Shown here piece after piece: positions 32,721-41,734 of a stretch of DNA of 64,000 nt (the first letter of the stretch is position 1; each line of letters begins with the position of its first letter). The position numbers and the translations under genes were made by a program. The stretch covers positions 372,001 through 436,000 of the forward strand of contig JAHBTP010000002.1 of NCBI GenBank assembly GCA_019638485.1. The letters run 5' to 3'. The notes beneath the pieces were generated by a model. That model was not told where the DNA came from, searched no databases, and saw only the letters and a list, made by a program, of their open reading frames with translations. The stretch is from Ferruginibacter sp. Lineage in GTDB: Bacteria; Bacteroidota; Bacteroidia; Chitinophagales; Chitinophagaceae.

Positions 32721-34847
32721 ATGGATATTAGAAAGGATATATTATGGCGTGTTTACCTCTGTTTCCTTTGCATTGTTGCAGTAGGGCTGGCGGTGCTTGG
32801 CAAAGCGGCTTACATTCAAACTGTTGAAGGTTCAGAATGGATAAAGATGGGGGATAGCCTCCATCTCCGCTATCAGAATACCAATGCCGAGCGAGGAAGT
32901 ATCTACAGTGAAGATGGGAATATCCTCAGTACATCTGTCCCAATTTTTGATGTGTATATTGATTTTGGGGCAGATGGACTGAGAGAGAAACAAGGAAAAC
33001 GATTTGTAGATAATGTAGATTCTCTTGCCTATTGTTTAGCTACTTTGTTTGAAGATAAATCAACACACGAGTATAAGGCAGAATTAAACGCAGGATATAA
33101 AAAGAAGTCGCGCTACTTCGCCCTGAAGAAAAAAATATCTTTTGATGATTATCGTGCACTGCGTGACTTCCCGTTGGTTAGAGACGGAAAAAATAAGAGC
33201 GGCTTCATTTTTGAACGCCGGGATAAAAGAATTAATCCCTATGTTTTAATGGCCAATAGAACAATTGGTATTTCACGCCCTGATTCAAACAAAAATGTGG
33301 GTATTGAAAGAACATTTAATTATTTATTGAAAGGAGAATCCGGACAGCGATTAATGCGATATGTAGCAGGTTCGTATATTCCCGTTGAAGGAGCAGAGGT
33401 TGATCCTATAAATGGAAAAGATATTATTCTTACCCTGGATACCTACATCCAGGATATGGCTGAGAATGCTTTGATGAAAATGTTAGTTAATAACAATTCA
33501 TTGCACGGTACTGTTATTGTAATGGAAACAGAAACCGGGAAAATCAAAGCAATGGCTAACCTCGGAAGACAACCAGATGGAAGCTATATTGAAGATTTTA
33601 ATTACGGCGTAGGTAAGGCAACAGAACCGGGTTCGGTTTTTAAATTAGCCACCTTGTTTGCTTTGTTGAAGGATAAGTATGTTGATAATAATTCATTAGT
33701 TGATTGTGAAGGCGGAGTAAAATCATTTTATGGTTTGCGTATCCGCGATTCACATCGAGGTACTGGAGTGGTAACCGTAAAACGAGCTTTTTTAGAAAGT
33801 AGCAATGTGGCGTTTGCTAAGTTAGCGTTTCAATATTATGCAAACCAACCTGAAAAATATATTCAACATCTGCATGAGCTGAGGCTGGATGTGCCAACAG
33901 GTATTGAAATTGAAGCTTCTTCAGGCAAGCCATATATCAAATCACCTAAGAATAAAAGTTGGAGCAAGACTTCTATTCCATATATGGCACATGGTTATGA
34001 AGAACTGGTAACACCCTTGCATTTACTCACTTTTTACAATGCGGTTGCTAATAATGGTAAGATGATGAAACCTTATTTGGTTAATGCCATTATGGATTAC
34101 GGTGTTACTTATGAATCATTTAAGCCTATTGTTTTAGTAGATAAAATTGCCGATGATGAAACGATCTCGCAAATGCAAGAATGTTTACGAGCAGTTGTGG
34201 ATAGCCAAGGAGGAACAGGAAGAAGAATTTTAAAAGATACATTGTATTCCATTTCAGGTAAAACCGGTACCGCAGTTACGGCTTTGGATAATAAGGGATA
34301 TAACAAAGGGAATAAAATTTATCAAGCATCATTTATAGGCTACTTCCCTTCAGAAAAGCCGAAATACACAATGGCTGTTGTTATTCAAAATACCCGAGAG
34401 TCAAGATTTATTTATGGTGCGGATGTTTCGGGAAGAGTGTTTAAAGAAATTGCCGATCACTTGTACAAAAAGTTCTTAAATCATCCTACAAAAGAAATAA
34501 ATGTTCCTGTGGATTCTTCATTAATTCAAACTACAGGCTCATATAAAGATTTTGCGAACATACTGAAGTATATGAATCTAGGTTATCAGGATTCTGCAAA
34601 TGGTGATTATTGGCGAAAGATGTCTTTAATACGCCAAGGGGCTGTATTAAAAGCAGACTCTGCATTATTAGGTAATATGCCTGAAACCCCCGATGTAAAA
34701 GGAATGGGTTTAAAAGATGCCGTGTTTTTATTGGAAGATAAAGGATTTGCAGTTTCAGTTATGGGAAGAGGAAAGGTAGCAAGCCAGAGTGTTCCGGCAG
34801 GAAAAGTATTTCAAAGAGGACAAAAAATCTTACTCATGTTGAATTGA
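32721..34847 (+). CDS. ftsI: Penicillin-binding protein FtsI (division transpeptidase) with C-terminal PASTA domain
   Basis: The protein has 708 residues. One N-terminal membrane helix (about 11-30) is followed by a dimerisation domain and the transpeptidase domain. The serine nucleophile Ser305 is in GSVFK, the SSN triad lies at 360-362, and KTG at 514-516. A PASTA-like repeat ends the protein (VKGMGLKDAVFLLEDKGF onward). It crosslinks septal peptidoglycan with FtsW. The PASTA domain, absent from E. coli FtsI, is usual in Bacteroidota. murE begins 4 nt after its stop. Confidence 0.95.
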   Translation: MDIRKDILWRVYLCFLCIVAVGLAVLGKAAYIQTVEGSEWIKMGDSLHLRYQNTNAERGSIYSEDGNILSTSVPIFDVYIDFGADGLREKQGKRFVDNVDSLAYCLATLFEDKSTHEYKAELNAGYKKKSRYFALKKKISFDDYRALRDFPLVRDGKNKSGFIFERRDKRINPYVLMANRTIGISRPDSNKNVGIERTFNYLLKGESGQRLMRYVAGSYIPVEGAEVDPINGKDIILTLDTYIQDMAENALMKMLVNNNSLHGTVIVMETETGKIKAMANLGRQPDGSYIEDFNYGVGKATEPGSVFKLATLFALLKDKYVDNNSLVDCEGGVKSFYGLRIRDSHRGTGVVTVKRAFLESSNVAFAKLAFQYYANQPEKYIQHLHELRLDVPTGIEIEASSGKPYIKSPKNKSWSKTSIPYMAHGYEELVTPLHLLTFYNAVANNGKMMKPYLVNAIMDYGVTYESFKPIVLVDKIADDETISQMQECLRAVVDSQGGTGRRILKDTLYSISGKTGTAVTALDNKGYNKGNKIYQASFIGYFPSEKPKYTMAVVIQNTRESRFIYGADVSGRVFKEIADHLYKKFLNHPTKEINVPVDSSLIQTTGSYKDFANILKYMNLGYQDSANGDYWRKMSLIRQGAVLKADSALLGNMPETPDVKGMGLKDAVFLLEDKGFAVSVMGRGKVASQSVPAGKVFQRGQKILLMLN

Positions 34848-34851
34848 AGAT

Positions 34852-36315
34852 ATGCAATTGAATGACCTATTATATAAAGTAAGTATTCAAGCTGTTTGCG
34901 GTAACACGTCAATAGAGGTGAGTGATTTGCAAATGGACTCTCGGTTGGTAACACCGGGATGTTGCTTCTTCGCGGTAATAGGGGCAGTAAATGATGGCCA
35001 TCAATTTATTCCAGAGGCCATTAAACGAGGTGCTACTGCTATTATTTGCCAGGAAATGCCAAACAATAGAGTAGATGGAGTTACTTATATTAAAGTGTTG
35101 AATGTTTCTGTTGCTTGTGGGATAATGGCTCATTGCTTTTTTGGAGCCCCTTCCGAAAAAATGAAATTAGTGGGTGTAACAGGAACTAATGGAAAGACAA
35201 CGATTGTTACTTTGTTATATAAACTGTTCTCCTCGTTAGATTTTACTTGTGGTTTGGTGAGCACGGTTGAAAATATAATCGGAGGTAAACATCTTCCTTC
35301 TACACAAACGACTCCGGATGCCATTAGCCTCAATAAATTATTGAGAGATATGCTCAATGCCGGCTGCAGCTATGTGTTTATGGAAGTAAGTAGCCATGCT
35401 ATTCATCAAAACAGGATTGAAGGTTTACTTTTTACAGGAGCCATCTTTACTAATATTACCCATGATCATTTAGATTATCACAAAACATTTAATGAATATA
35501 TCCGTGTTAAAAAGTCCTGGTTTGATAGTTTGCCCTCATCTGCATTTGCACTGAGTAATATAGATGACAGAAGAGGAGAAGTAATGCTGCAAAACACATC
35601 AGCAAAACGCCTTTTTTATGGATTAAAAACATTAGCTGATTTTAAAGGAAAGGTTTTGGATAATTCGTTGATGGGTCTTCACATGATGATTAACGAATCA
35701 GAAGTGTATTTTAAAGTGGCAGGCGAATTTAACGCTTACAACCTACTTGCTGTTTATGGTGCAGCGGTTATCCTTACCGGACAGAAAGAACAGGTGCTTA
35801 CTAATTTGAGTAATATAACCGGAGCCAAAGGAAGATTTGAAATTACTCCGGGAGTGAATGGACAAATTATTGGTATTGTTGATTATGCGCATACACCTGA
35901 TGCTTTACTGAACGTACTCACTACCATAACTCATTTGCGAAAAGGGAATGAAAAGATAATTACGGTTGTAGGATGTGGTGGAAACCGGGATAAAGCAAAG
36001 CGCCCTGTAATGGCACAGGTAGCTTGTGAATATAGTGATAAGGTAATTTTTACTTCAGATAATCCACGTAATGAAGATCCTGTAACTATACTAAAAGAAA
36101 TGGAAGCCGGTGTAAACCCCGGTTCACGGAAAAAATTTATAACGATTCCGGATAGACGAGAGGCAATCAAAACAGCAGTTAGCCTTAGTGATAATGAGGA
36201 TATTATTTTGATTGCAGGAAAAGGACATGAAAAATATCAGGAAATAAACGGAGTGAAATATGATTTTAGTGATAAGGAAGTATTGGAGGAAATGTTTTCG
36301 TTAATGGATAAATAA
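34852..36315 (+). CDS. murE: UDP-MurNAc-L-Ala-D-Glu:meso-diaminopimelate ligase MurE
   Basis: The protein has 487 residues. The P-loop GVTGTNGKTT lies at 108-117, and the carbamylated-lysine region and the domain with FMEVSSHAIHQNR follow. DNPR at 403-406 in TSDNPRNEDP is the signature for meso-diaminopimelate rather than lysine, so the cell wall is of the DAP type. MurE adds the third residue of the stem peptide in the cytoplasm. mraY begins 9 nt downstream. Confidence 0.96.
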   Translation: MQLNDLLYKVSIQAVCGNTSIEVSDLQMDSRLVTPGCCFFAVIGAVNDGHQFIPEAIKRGATAIICQEMPNNRVDGVTYIKVLNVSVACGIMAHCFFGAPSEKMKLVGVTGTNGKTTIVTLLYKLFSSLDFTCGLVSTVENIIGGKHLPSTQTTPDAISLNKLLRDMLNAGCSYVFMEVSSHAIHQNRIEGLLFTGAIFTNITHDHLDYHKTFNEYIRVKKSWFDSLPSSAFALSNIDDRRGEVMLQNTSAKRLFYGLKTLADFKGKVLDNSLMGLHMMINESEVYFKVAGEFNAYNLLAVYGAAVILTGQKEQVLTNLSNITGAKGRFEITPGVNGQIIGIVDYAHTPDALLNVLTTITHLRKGNEKIITVVGCGGNRDKAKRPVMAQVACEYSDKVIFTSDNPRNEDPVTILKEMEAGVNPGSRKKFITIPDRREAIKTAVSLSDNEDIILIAGKGHEKYQEINGVKYDFSDKEVLEEMFSLMDK

Positions 36316-36324
36316 AAAGGTAAC

Positions 36325-37629
36325 GTGTTATATCATTTGTTTAATTGGCTTAGTCAGGAAGGTTTCCGATTTCCCGGAATAGGAATCTTTGAGTTCATCA
36401 CCTTTAGGGTGTTGCTGGCGCTGATTTTATCACTTGTTATAACCATGGCATTCGGAAAACGAATTATTCGGTTTTTACAAAGAAAGCAGTTAGGCGAAAC
36501 CGTTAGAGAATTAGGTCTGGCAGGAGAAAAACAAAAAATAGGTACTCCTACCATGGGAGGAATTATTATCATTCTGGCTATTGTGATTCCTACTTTGCTC
36601 TTTGCCAATTTAGATAAAGTATATATCCGCTTAATGTTGCTATGTACGGTTTGGTTGGGCGCAATGGGGTTGATTGATGATCTTTTAAAAATCCGATCAA
36701 AACGGATAGCAAAGGAAAGGGGTGTTGATTATAAAAAATCTGATAAAGATGGTTTAGCGGGGAAGTTTAAAATTTTTGGCCAGATTGTATTGGGCGTTAT
36801 TGTTGGTGCTACCCTATATTTTAATAATAGTGTAGTGGTAAAAAGAGAAGTAGTAGGGAAAGCAAAACAACCTCCTGCTATTGCGGCAGATAATGATTTT
36901 GTGCCTAAATATGATACCATCGTGTTGGATGGAAAGACAAGGGTTTTTGTTGATGCAAAGTCTGTAATTACAACAATTCCTTTCGTTAAGTCACATGAGT
37001 TTAATTATTCCAAGTTGCTACCGGCAGCATGGCGCGATTATACATATCTGCTTTACATAGGTATTGTAATTTTTATTGTAACAGCCGTTTCAAATGGTGC
37101 AAATATTACAGATGGTTTAGATGGGCTAGCTACCGGAGTTAGTGCAATTATTGGGGTGAGTTTAGGTGTGTTTGCTTATGTAAGTGGTAATATCAGGTTG
37201 GCAGAGTATCTCAACATTATGTACATACCTAACCTGGGTGAATTGTCCATCTTTATTGCAGCCTTTGTTGGAGGTTGTATCGGTTTCCTTTGGTATAATT
37301 CATACCCTGCACAGGTGTTTATGGGAGATACCGGAAGCTTGGCTCTTGGTGGCATAATAGCCGCATTGGCCATTATTGTTAGAAAAGAATTGTTGATTCC
37401 AATAATCTGTTTTGTGTTTTTAGTTGAAAACCTTAGTGTGATACTACAGGTGGGATACTTTAAATATACAAAACGAAAATATGGTGAAGGGAAACGGATC
37501 TTTTTAATGAGTCCGTTACATCACCATTACCAAAAACTGGGGTATCACGAAAGTAAAATTGCAGTTAGATTTTGGATTGTAACAATTTTAAGCATAGCGA
37601 TGGCTATCGTTACATTGAAGCTTAGATAA
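36325..37629 (+). CDS. mraY: Phospho-MurNAc-pentapeptide transferase MraY
   Basis: The protein has 434 residues from a GTG at 36325. It is a ten-helix membrane enzyme. Motifs include KIGTPTMGGIIII, the catalytic aspartates in LIDDLLK and NITDGLDGLATGV, and FMGDTGSLALGG. It moves phospho-MurNAc-pentapeptide onto undecaprenyl phosphate to make lipid I. It is about 70 residues longer than E. coli MraY because of an extracytoplasmic loop at about 173-235 (VVVKREVVGKAKQPP onward), as seen in other Bacteroidota. A 355-bp gap with short repeats follows it. Confidence 0.96.
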   Translation: MLYHLFNWLSQEGFRFPGIGIFEFITFRVLLALILSLVITMAFGKRIIRFLQRKQLGETVRELGLAGEKQKIGTPTMGGIIIILAIVIPTLLFANLDKVYIRLMLLCTVWLGAMGLIDDLLKIRSKRIAKERGVDYKKSDKDGLAGKFKIFGQIVLGVIVGATLYFNNSVVVKREVVGKAKQPPAIAADNDFVPKYDTIVLDGKTRVFVDAKSVITTIPFVKSHEFNYSKLLPAAWRDYTYLLYIGIVIFIVTAVSNGANITDGLDGLATGVSAIIGVSLGVFAYVSGNIRLAEYLNIMYIPNLGELSIFIAAFVGGCIGFLWYNSYPAQVFMGDTGSLALGGIIAALAIIVRKELLIPIICFVFLVENLSVILQVGYFKYTKRKYGEGKRIFLMSPLHHHYQKLGYHESKIAVRFWIVTILSIAMAIVTLKLR

Positions 37630-37693
37630 ACACCACACAATACTAATAAGGCTGTTAGTAAAAACAGTTTTATAGTAATTGAAATAGCTATCT

Positions 37694-37801
37694 ATGAAAC
37701 ACGTAACGCCCGTTAAATTCTATGCTAATGAAAAACCAAATTTTTATCAAACAGGCAATAGCGTGTTTGAAATGGCGTCCTGTAAAAGCCAATACTGTTG
37801 A
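37694..37801 (+). CDS. Possible small ORF, repeat copy 1 (35 residues)
   Basis: It starts with ATG at 37694 (MKHVTPVKFYANEKPNF...) and ends with TGA at 37801. The repeat motif forms its N-terminal half. Translation is unproven; the case rests on conservation of the peptide motif across the copies. No domain is recognised. Confidence 0.3.
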   Translation: MKHVTPVKFYANEKPNFYQTGNSVFEMASCKSQYC

Positions 37802-37817
37802 AGAACCACCGTTTTAA
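37767..37817 (+). CDS. Possible small ORF, repeat copy 2 (16 residues, TTG start)
   Basis: It would start with TTG at 37767 and read MKWRPVKANTVEEPPF before a TAA at 37817. It overlaps copy 1 in another frame. It matches copy 3 at the RPVK and EEP positions but lacks the FY pair. Confidence 0.22.
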   Translation: MKWRPVKANTVEEPPF

Positions 37818-37827
37818 AGGAACTCAA

Positions 37828-38019
37828 ATGAGACCTGTTAAATTCTATGCTTTTGAAGAACCAAATTTATTAAGCAGACTTATCCCCTGCTATTGTGTAC
37901 CTATGAAGACGAGAGAAGAACACCATAACCTGTTAAATTCTATTCTCTTGAAAAACCATTTTTTAATTAACAGGCAAAAAGAAAATGAAAAAAAGAATTG
38001 TCATACTTGGAGGAGGTGA
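37828..38019 (+). CDS. Possible small ORF, repeat copy 3 (63 residues)
   Basis: It starts with ATG at 37828 (MRPVKFYAFEEPNLLSR...) and runs through copy 4 in a different frame. It overlaps the first 35 nt of murD. Only the first 14 residues carry the repeat motif; the rest may be fortuitous. A one-base indel before copy 4 would bring MKTREEHH in frame with PVKFYSLEKPFF, suggesting a decayed fourth ORF. Confidence 0.25.
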   Translation: MRPVKFYAFEEPNLLSRLIPCYCVPMKTREEHHNLLNSILLKNHFLINRQKENEKKNCHTWRR

Positions 38020-39325
38020 GAGTGGTATAGGAGCCGCATTGCTGGCTTCAAAAAAAGGGTATGATGTCTTTTTATCAGATGCCGGCAAGCTAAAAGAGGA
38101 GTGGCGCAAAGAACTAAAGAACAATGCGATTCCTTTTGAAGAAGGCGGGCATAGCATAGATAAGATCCTTGAAGCCGATGAATTGGTGAAGAGCCCGGGT
38201 ATCCCGGAAACAGCCCCAATTCTATGTGATGTACGTAAAAAAGGCATTTTGGTAATTAGTGAAATTGAATTTGCTTATCGTTATTGTGATGGTAGCAAAA
38301 TTGTTGCAATCACCGGTAGTAACGGAAAAACAACTACAACTTCACTTATTTATCACATCTGCAAACATGCCGGGCTGCAGTGTGCTTTGGTAGGAAACAT
38401 TGGCTATTCTTTTGCTCGTCAGGTTGCGTTTGACCCACAACCATTGTACGTGGTAGAGGTAAGTTCTTTTCAACTCGATGATATTGTCACTTTTAGGCCT
38501 AATGTGGCGGTGTTGACAAATATTACCGAAGACCATCTGGACAGATATGATTACAAAATGCAAAATTATGTAAACAGCAAGTTCAGAATTGTAATGAACC
38601 AAATTGAAACAGATGTTTTTATCTACTGTTTGGATGATGAAGTCACTATGAAAAACATAAATAAATATCCCATTAAATCAACCCAAGTACCAATAACCAT
38701 GAGCAGAGAATTACCGCAAGGAGCTTACTTGATGAACGCCAAAATGCACTTGAAATGGAAAAATGAAGAAATGCAGATGAGTGTGGAGGATTTTGCTATT
38801 AAAGGTAAGCATAACAAGTATAACAATATGGCTGCAAGTATGGCTGCAACAGCGCTCGATATTAGAAAGGAAAAAATCAGAGAGGCTTTACAAACTTTTG
38901 AAAGTCTTGAACATCGTATGGAACCGGTTGGACAAGTAAGAGGAGTGGAGTTTATTAATGATAGCAAAGCAACAAATATTAACAGCACCTGGTTTGCATT
39001 GGAAAGTATGAATAAGCCGGTTATTTTAATCTTAGGTGGTGTAGATAAAGGAAATGATTATGAAGTGTTGAAAGATTTAGTGAAAGAAAAGGTTAAGGCA
39101 ATTGTGTGTATGGGAACCGATAATCGGAAAATTCATGAGGCCTTTGGTAATATTGTTTCACTTATGGTGAATACATCTAATGCTGAAGAGGCTGTTAATG
39201 CCGCATTTCACTTTGCTAATAATGGTGATGTGGTGCTACTAAGCCCGGCATGTGCAAGTTTTGATTTATTTAAAAATTATGAAGATCGTGGCAAACAGTT
39301 TAAACAAGCTGTGCGCAACCTTTGA
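37985..39325 (+). CDS. murD: UDP-MurNAc-L-alanine:D-glutamate ligase MurD
   Basis: The protein has 446 residues. The N-terminal RIVILGGGESGIGAALLA binds the UDP substrate, the P-loop is ITGSNGKTTTT, and VVEVSSFQLDDI and TNITEDHLDRYD follow. EHRMEPVGQVRGVEFINDSKATN is the MurD hallmark, and LSPACASFDLF lies near the C-terminus. MurD adds D-glutamate to the nascent stem peptide. ftsW begins 10 nt after its stop. The short-repeat array lies directly upstream, so murD may have its own leader. Confidence 0.96.
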   Translation: MKKRIVILGGGESGIGAALLASKKGYDVFLSDAGKLKEEWRKELKNNAIPFEEGGHSIDKILEADELVKSPGIPETAPILCDVRKKGILVISEIEFAYRYCDGSKIVAITGSNGKTTTTSLIYHICKHAGLQCALVGNIGYSFARQVAFDPQPLYVVEVSSFQLDDIVTFRPNVAVLTNITEDHLDRYDYKMQNYVNSKFRIVMNQIETDVFIYCLDDEVTMKNINKYPIKSTQVPITMSRELPQGAYLMNAKMHLKWKNEEMQMSVEDFAIKGKHNKYNNMAASMAATALDIRKEKIREALQTFESLEHRMEPVGQVRGVEFINDSKATNINSTWFALESMNKPVILILGGVDKGNDYEVLKDLVKEKVKAIVCMGTDNRKIHEAFGNIVSLMVNTSNAEEAVNAAFHFANNGDVVLLSPACASFDLFKNYEDRGKQFKQAVRNL

Positions 39326-39335
39326 ACATTTATAT

Positions 39336-40640
39336 ATGCAGGAACAAGTAAACCAAATTAAAACAATGCTATCCCCTGCCTTATCAGGCATTGGTAAGGA
39401 TGTATTAAAAACCAAAGGAGATAAGGTGATTTGGGGGTTGGTTGTGTTATTAACCCTGGCTAGTTTGGTTTTGGTATATAGCAGCACCGGATCACTTGCA
39501 TACAGGATGAGTAAAAGTAATGAGAGCTACTTATTTAAGCAGTTTGCTTTTATTGTCCTTGGCTTTGTTATTATTTATTTTGCTCACCGTATCAATTATA
39601 CTGTTTATTCCAGAATAGCCCTCATCCTGTTTTTAATTTCTATTCCATTATTGATTTACACCTTGTTGTTTGGGGTACAATTAAATGCCGGAACAAGATG
39701 GATTAAATTACCGGTAATAAATATGACGTTCCAAACTTCCGATTTGGCTAAACTGGGCTTATTTATGTATTTGAGTAGAATGTTAAGTCGAAAACAGAAG
39801 GTAATTAAAGATTTGAAAAAAGGATTTCTCCCCATTATTATTCCGGTTTTGATTATTTGTGGTTTGGTTGTTCCTGCAAATTTATCTACCGCTATATTGA
39901 TTGGCGGTACAAGTTTCATTTTAATGTTTATTGGCCGTGCTAATATCAAGCACCTTGGAGTCGTAATGGGTATTGGAACTATCTTGGCAGTACTGCTGTT
40001 ATTCTTGGCAGTAGCTACTTATGATAAACAAAAGGAGGAAATGAAAGATCTGCCCGCTGTTTTATCCTGGGGTAGGGTGCCCACTTGGTTAAGCAGGGTG
40101 CAAACACAAATTTACTCAGAAGGACAGAAGAATTCTGATAAAGCATACCAAATTAATCAGGCAAAAATCGCCATTGCAAAAGGTGGATGGCTGGGCCTGG
40201 GACCGGGATATAGTGAGCAACGAAATTTTTTGCCGCATAGTTATAGTGATTTTATCTATGCCATTATAATTGAAGAGTATGGACTGCTTGGAGGAGCAGT
40301 GGTTTTATTTATTTATCTGTGGTTCCTATTTAGGTGTATTAGGGTATTTAAAAAATGCCCTTTTGCCTTTGGTGCTTTTTTAGCACTGGCACTGAGTTTT
40401 ACCTTGGTAATTCAAGCAATGACAAATATGGCGGTTAATGTAGGCATATTTCCCAATACAGGAGTTACCCTTCCGCTATTAAGTATGGGAGGAAGTAGTT
40501 TCCTGTTTACCTGTATGTCTATTGGGATTATCTTAAGTGTAGCGCGCAATGTGGAACAACAGGAAGGAGGCCAAGTGCCTATAGAAGAGAAAGCTTTAAC
40601 GGAAACGGTGGATGAAGAAAATGAAAATGAGCATAGGTGA
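39336..40640 (+). CDS. ftsW: Division SEDS glycosyltransferase FtsW
   Basis: The protein has 434 residues from the ATG at 39336; the longer frame would overlap murD. It has about ten membrane helices. SEDS family motifs are present: NAGTRWIKLP in the first large loop, GWLGLGPGYSEQRNFLPHSYSDFIYAII with the catalytic region, and MAVNVGIFPNTGVTLPLLSMGGSS at the end. FtsW polymerises septal glycan strands with FtsI. An acidic C-terminal tail follows the last helix. Its stop overlaps the GTG start of murG. Confidence 0.95.
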   Translation: MQEQVNQIKTMLSPALSGIGKDVLKTKGDKVIWGLVVLLTLASLVLVYSSTGSLAYRMSKSNESYLFKQFAFIVLGFVIIYFAHRINYTVYSRIALILFLISIPLLIYTLLFGVQLNAGTRWIKLPVINMTFQTSDLAKLGLFMYLSRMLSRKQKVIKDLKKGFLPIIIPVLIICGLVVPANLSTAILIGGTSFILMFIGRANIKHLGVVMGIGTILAVLLLFLAVATYDKQKEEMKDLPAVLSWGRVPTWLSRVQTQIYSEGQKNSDKAYQINQAKIAIAKGGWLGLGPGYSEQRNFLPHSYSDFIYAIIIEEYGLLGGAVVLFIYLWFLFRCIRVFKKCPFAFGAFLALALSFTLVIQAMTNMAVNVGIFPNTGVTLPLLSMGGSSFLFTCMSIGIILSVARNVEQQEGGQVPIEEKALTETVDEENENEHR

Positions 40641-41734
40641 AACAAGGAAAGAAAATAATTGTGGCAGGAGGAGGAACCGGTGGGCATATCTTCCCGGCAA
40701 TAGCTATTGCTAATGCGCTGAAACGATTGGATAGCAGTACTGAAATTTTGTTTGTGGGGGCAAAAGGGAAAATGGAAATGGAAAAAGTGCCACAAGCAGG
40801 TTTTCAAATTGAGGGATTGACAATTGCAGGGTTTAACAGAAGTTCTTTGCTTAAAAATATTAGCCTCCCGTTTAAACTGATGAAGAGTTTCAGTCAAGTG
40901 GCCGGAATTTTCAAACGCTTTAAACCTGATGCTGTAATAGGTGTGGGAGGATATTCCAGCTTCCCTGTTTTAAGATACGCTCAGTGGAAAGGAGTGCCTT
41001 CCTTTATTCATGAAGCTAACTCCTTTGGAGGAAAGAGTAATGTGCTGTTAAGTAAAAAAGCGAATGTAGTTTTTACTGCTACTGATGGAATGGAAAGATT
41101 TTTCCCCGCACAAAAAATTGTTGTAACAGGGAATCCGGTGCGGCAGGAAATAGTGGAGATTAACGTGTCTAAAGAAGAAGGATGCAAATATTTCAAGTTG
41201 AATGGTGATGGTTTAACTGTTTTATGTGTTGGTGGAAGTTTGGGCGCAAGAGGTATTAATGAAGCAATTGATGCCGGATTGGATAAATTGATTGAAAATG
41301 GAATACAGGTTATTTGGCAAACAGGTACGCCTTACCGTGAGTTGGCAGAAAAACGAATAATAGGAAGAAAAGGGGTGTATGCCGCAGCGTTTATTCAAAA
41401 CATGGAATATGCTTATGCGGCTTCAGATGTGGTAGTGAGTAGAAGTGGGGCTATGACTATTGCTGAATTGTGTGTAGTAAAAAAAGCGGCTATTTTAGTT
41501 CCTTTTCCCTTTGCTGCGGAGGATCATCAAACAGCTAACGCTCAAAACCTGGTACAGAAAAACGCAGCAATTATGATTAAGGATGATGAAGCAAAAGATA
41601 AACTGATTAACGAAATAATTGAATTAGCTAAAAATGAAAATAAAAGAACAATACTAATAAATAACATTAAACAACTGGCCATTTTTGACGCTGATGTTCA
41701 AATTGCCAAAGAAATTCTTAAAACACTAAATTGA
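40637..41734 (+). CDS. murG: UDP-GlcNAc transferase MurG
   Basis: The protein has 365 residues from a GTG at 40637 that overlaps the ftsW stop (GTGA). The N-terminal glycine loop GGGTGGHIFPAIAIA and FIHEANSFGGKSN are typical. VCVGGSLGARGINEA and SRSGAMTIAELCVVKKAAILVPFPFAAEDHQTANA form the UDP-GlcNAc site. MurG converts lipid I to lipid II on the inner face of the membrane. Confidence 0.96.
   Translation: MKQGKKIIVAGGGTGGHIFPAIAIANALKRLDSSTEILFVGAKGKMEMEKVPQAGFQIEGLTIAGFNRSSLLKNISLPFKLMKSFSQVAGIFKRFKPDAVIGVGGYSSFPVLRYAQWKGVPSFIHEANSFGGKSNVLLSKKANVVFTATDGMERFFPAQKIVVTGNPVRQEIVEINVSKEEGCKYFKLNGDGLTVLCVGGSLGARGINEAIDAGLDKLIENGIQVIWQTGTPYRELAEKRIIGRKGVYAAAFIQNMEYAYAASDVVVSRSGAMTIAELCVVKKAAILVPFPFAAEDHQTANAQNLVQKNAAIMIKDDEAKDKLINEIIELAKNENKRTILINNIKQLAIFDADVQIAKEILKTLN

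Larger units (their letters stand above)
37694..37970 (+). repeat. Array of four diverged copies of a short repeat between mraY and murD
   Basis: Copies start at 37709, 37779, 37834 and 37929 (spacings 70, 55 and 95 bp). The core of the best copies reads CCTGTTAAATTCTATGC, then TTGAARAACCA after a short variable step. Each copy can be read as a peptide: PVKFYANEKPNF, RPVKANTVEEPPF, RPVKFYAFEEPN and PVKFYSLEKPFF. Copies 2 and 4 end at a stop codon immediately or soon after. Copies 1 and 4 also share downstream sequence ending in AACAGGCAA. The copies use different reading frames, so the peptide rather than one long protein is repeated. The element is not recognised. Confidence 0.7.

Noticed and set aside
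37694..37970. CRISPR-like repeat array between mraY and murD
   Set aside because: The spacings are irregular (70, 55 and 95 bp), the copies are diverged, and there are no cas genes, so it is not a CRISPR array.
40412..40897. Open frame antisense to the ftsW-murG junction
   Set aside because: It spans two firmly identified genes with overlapping stop and start, and nothing supports it.
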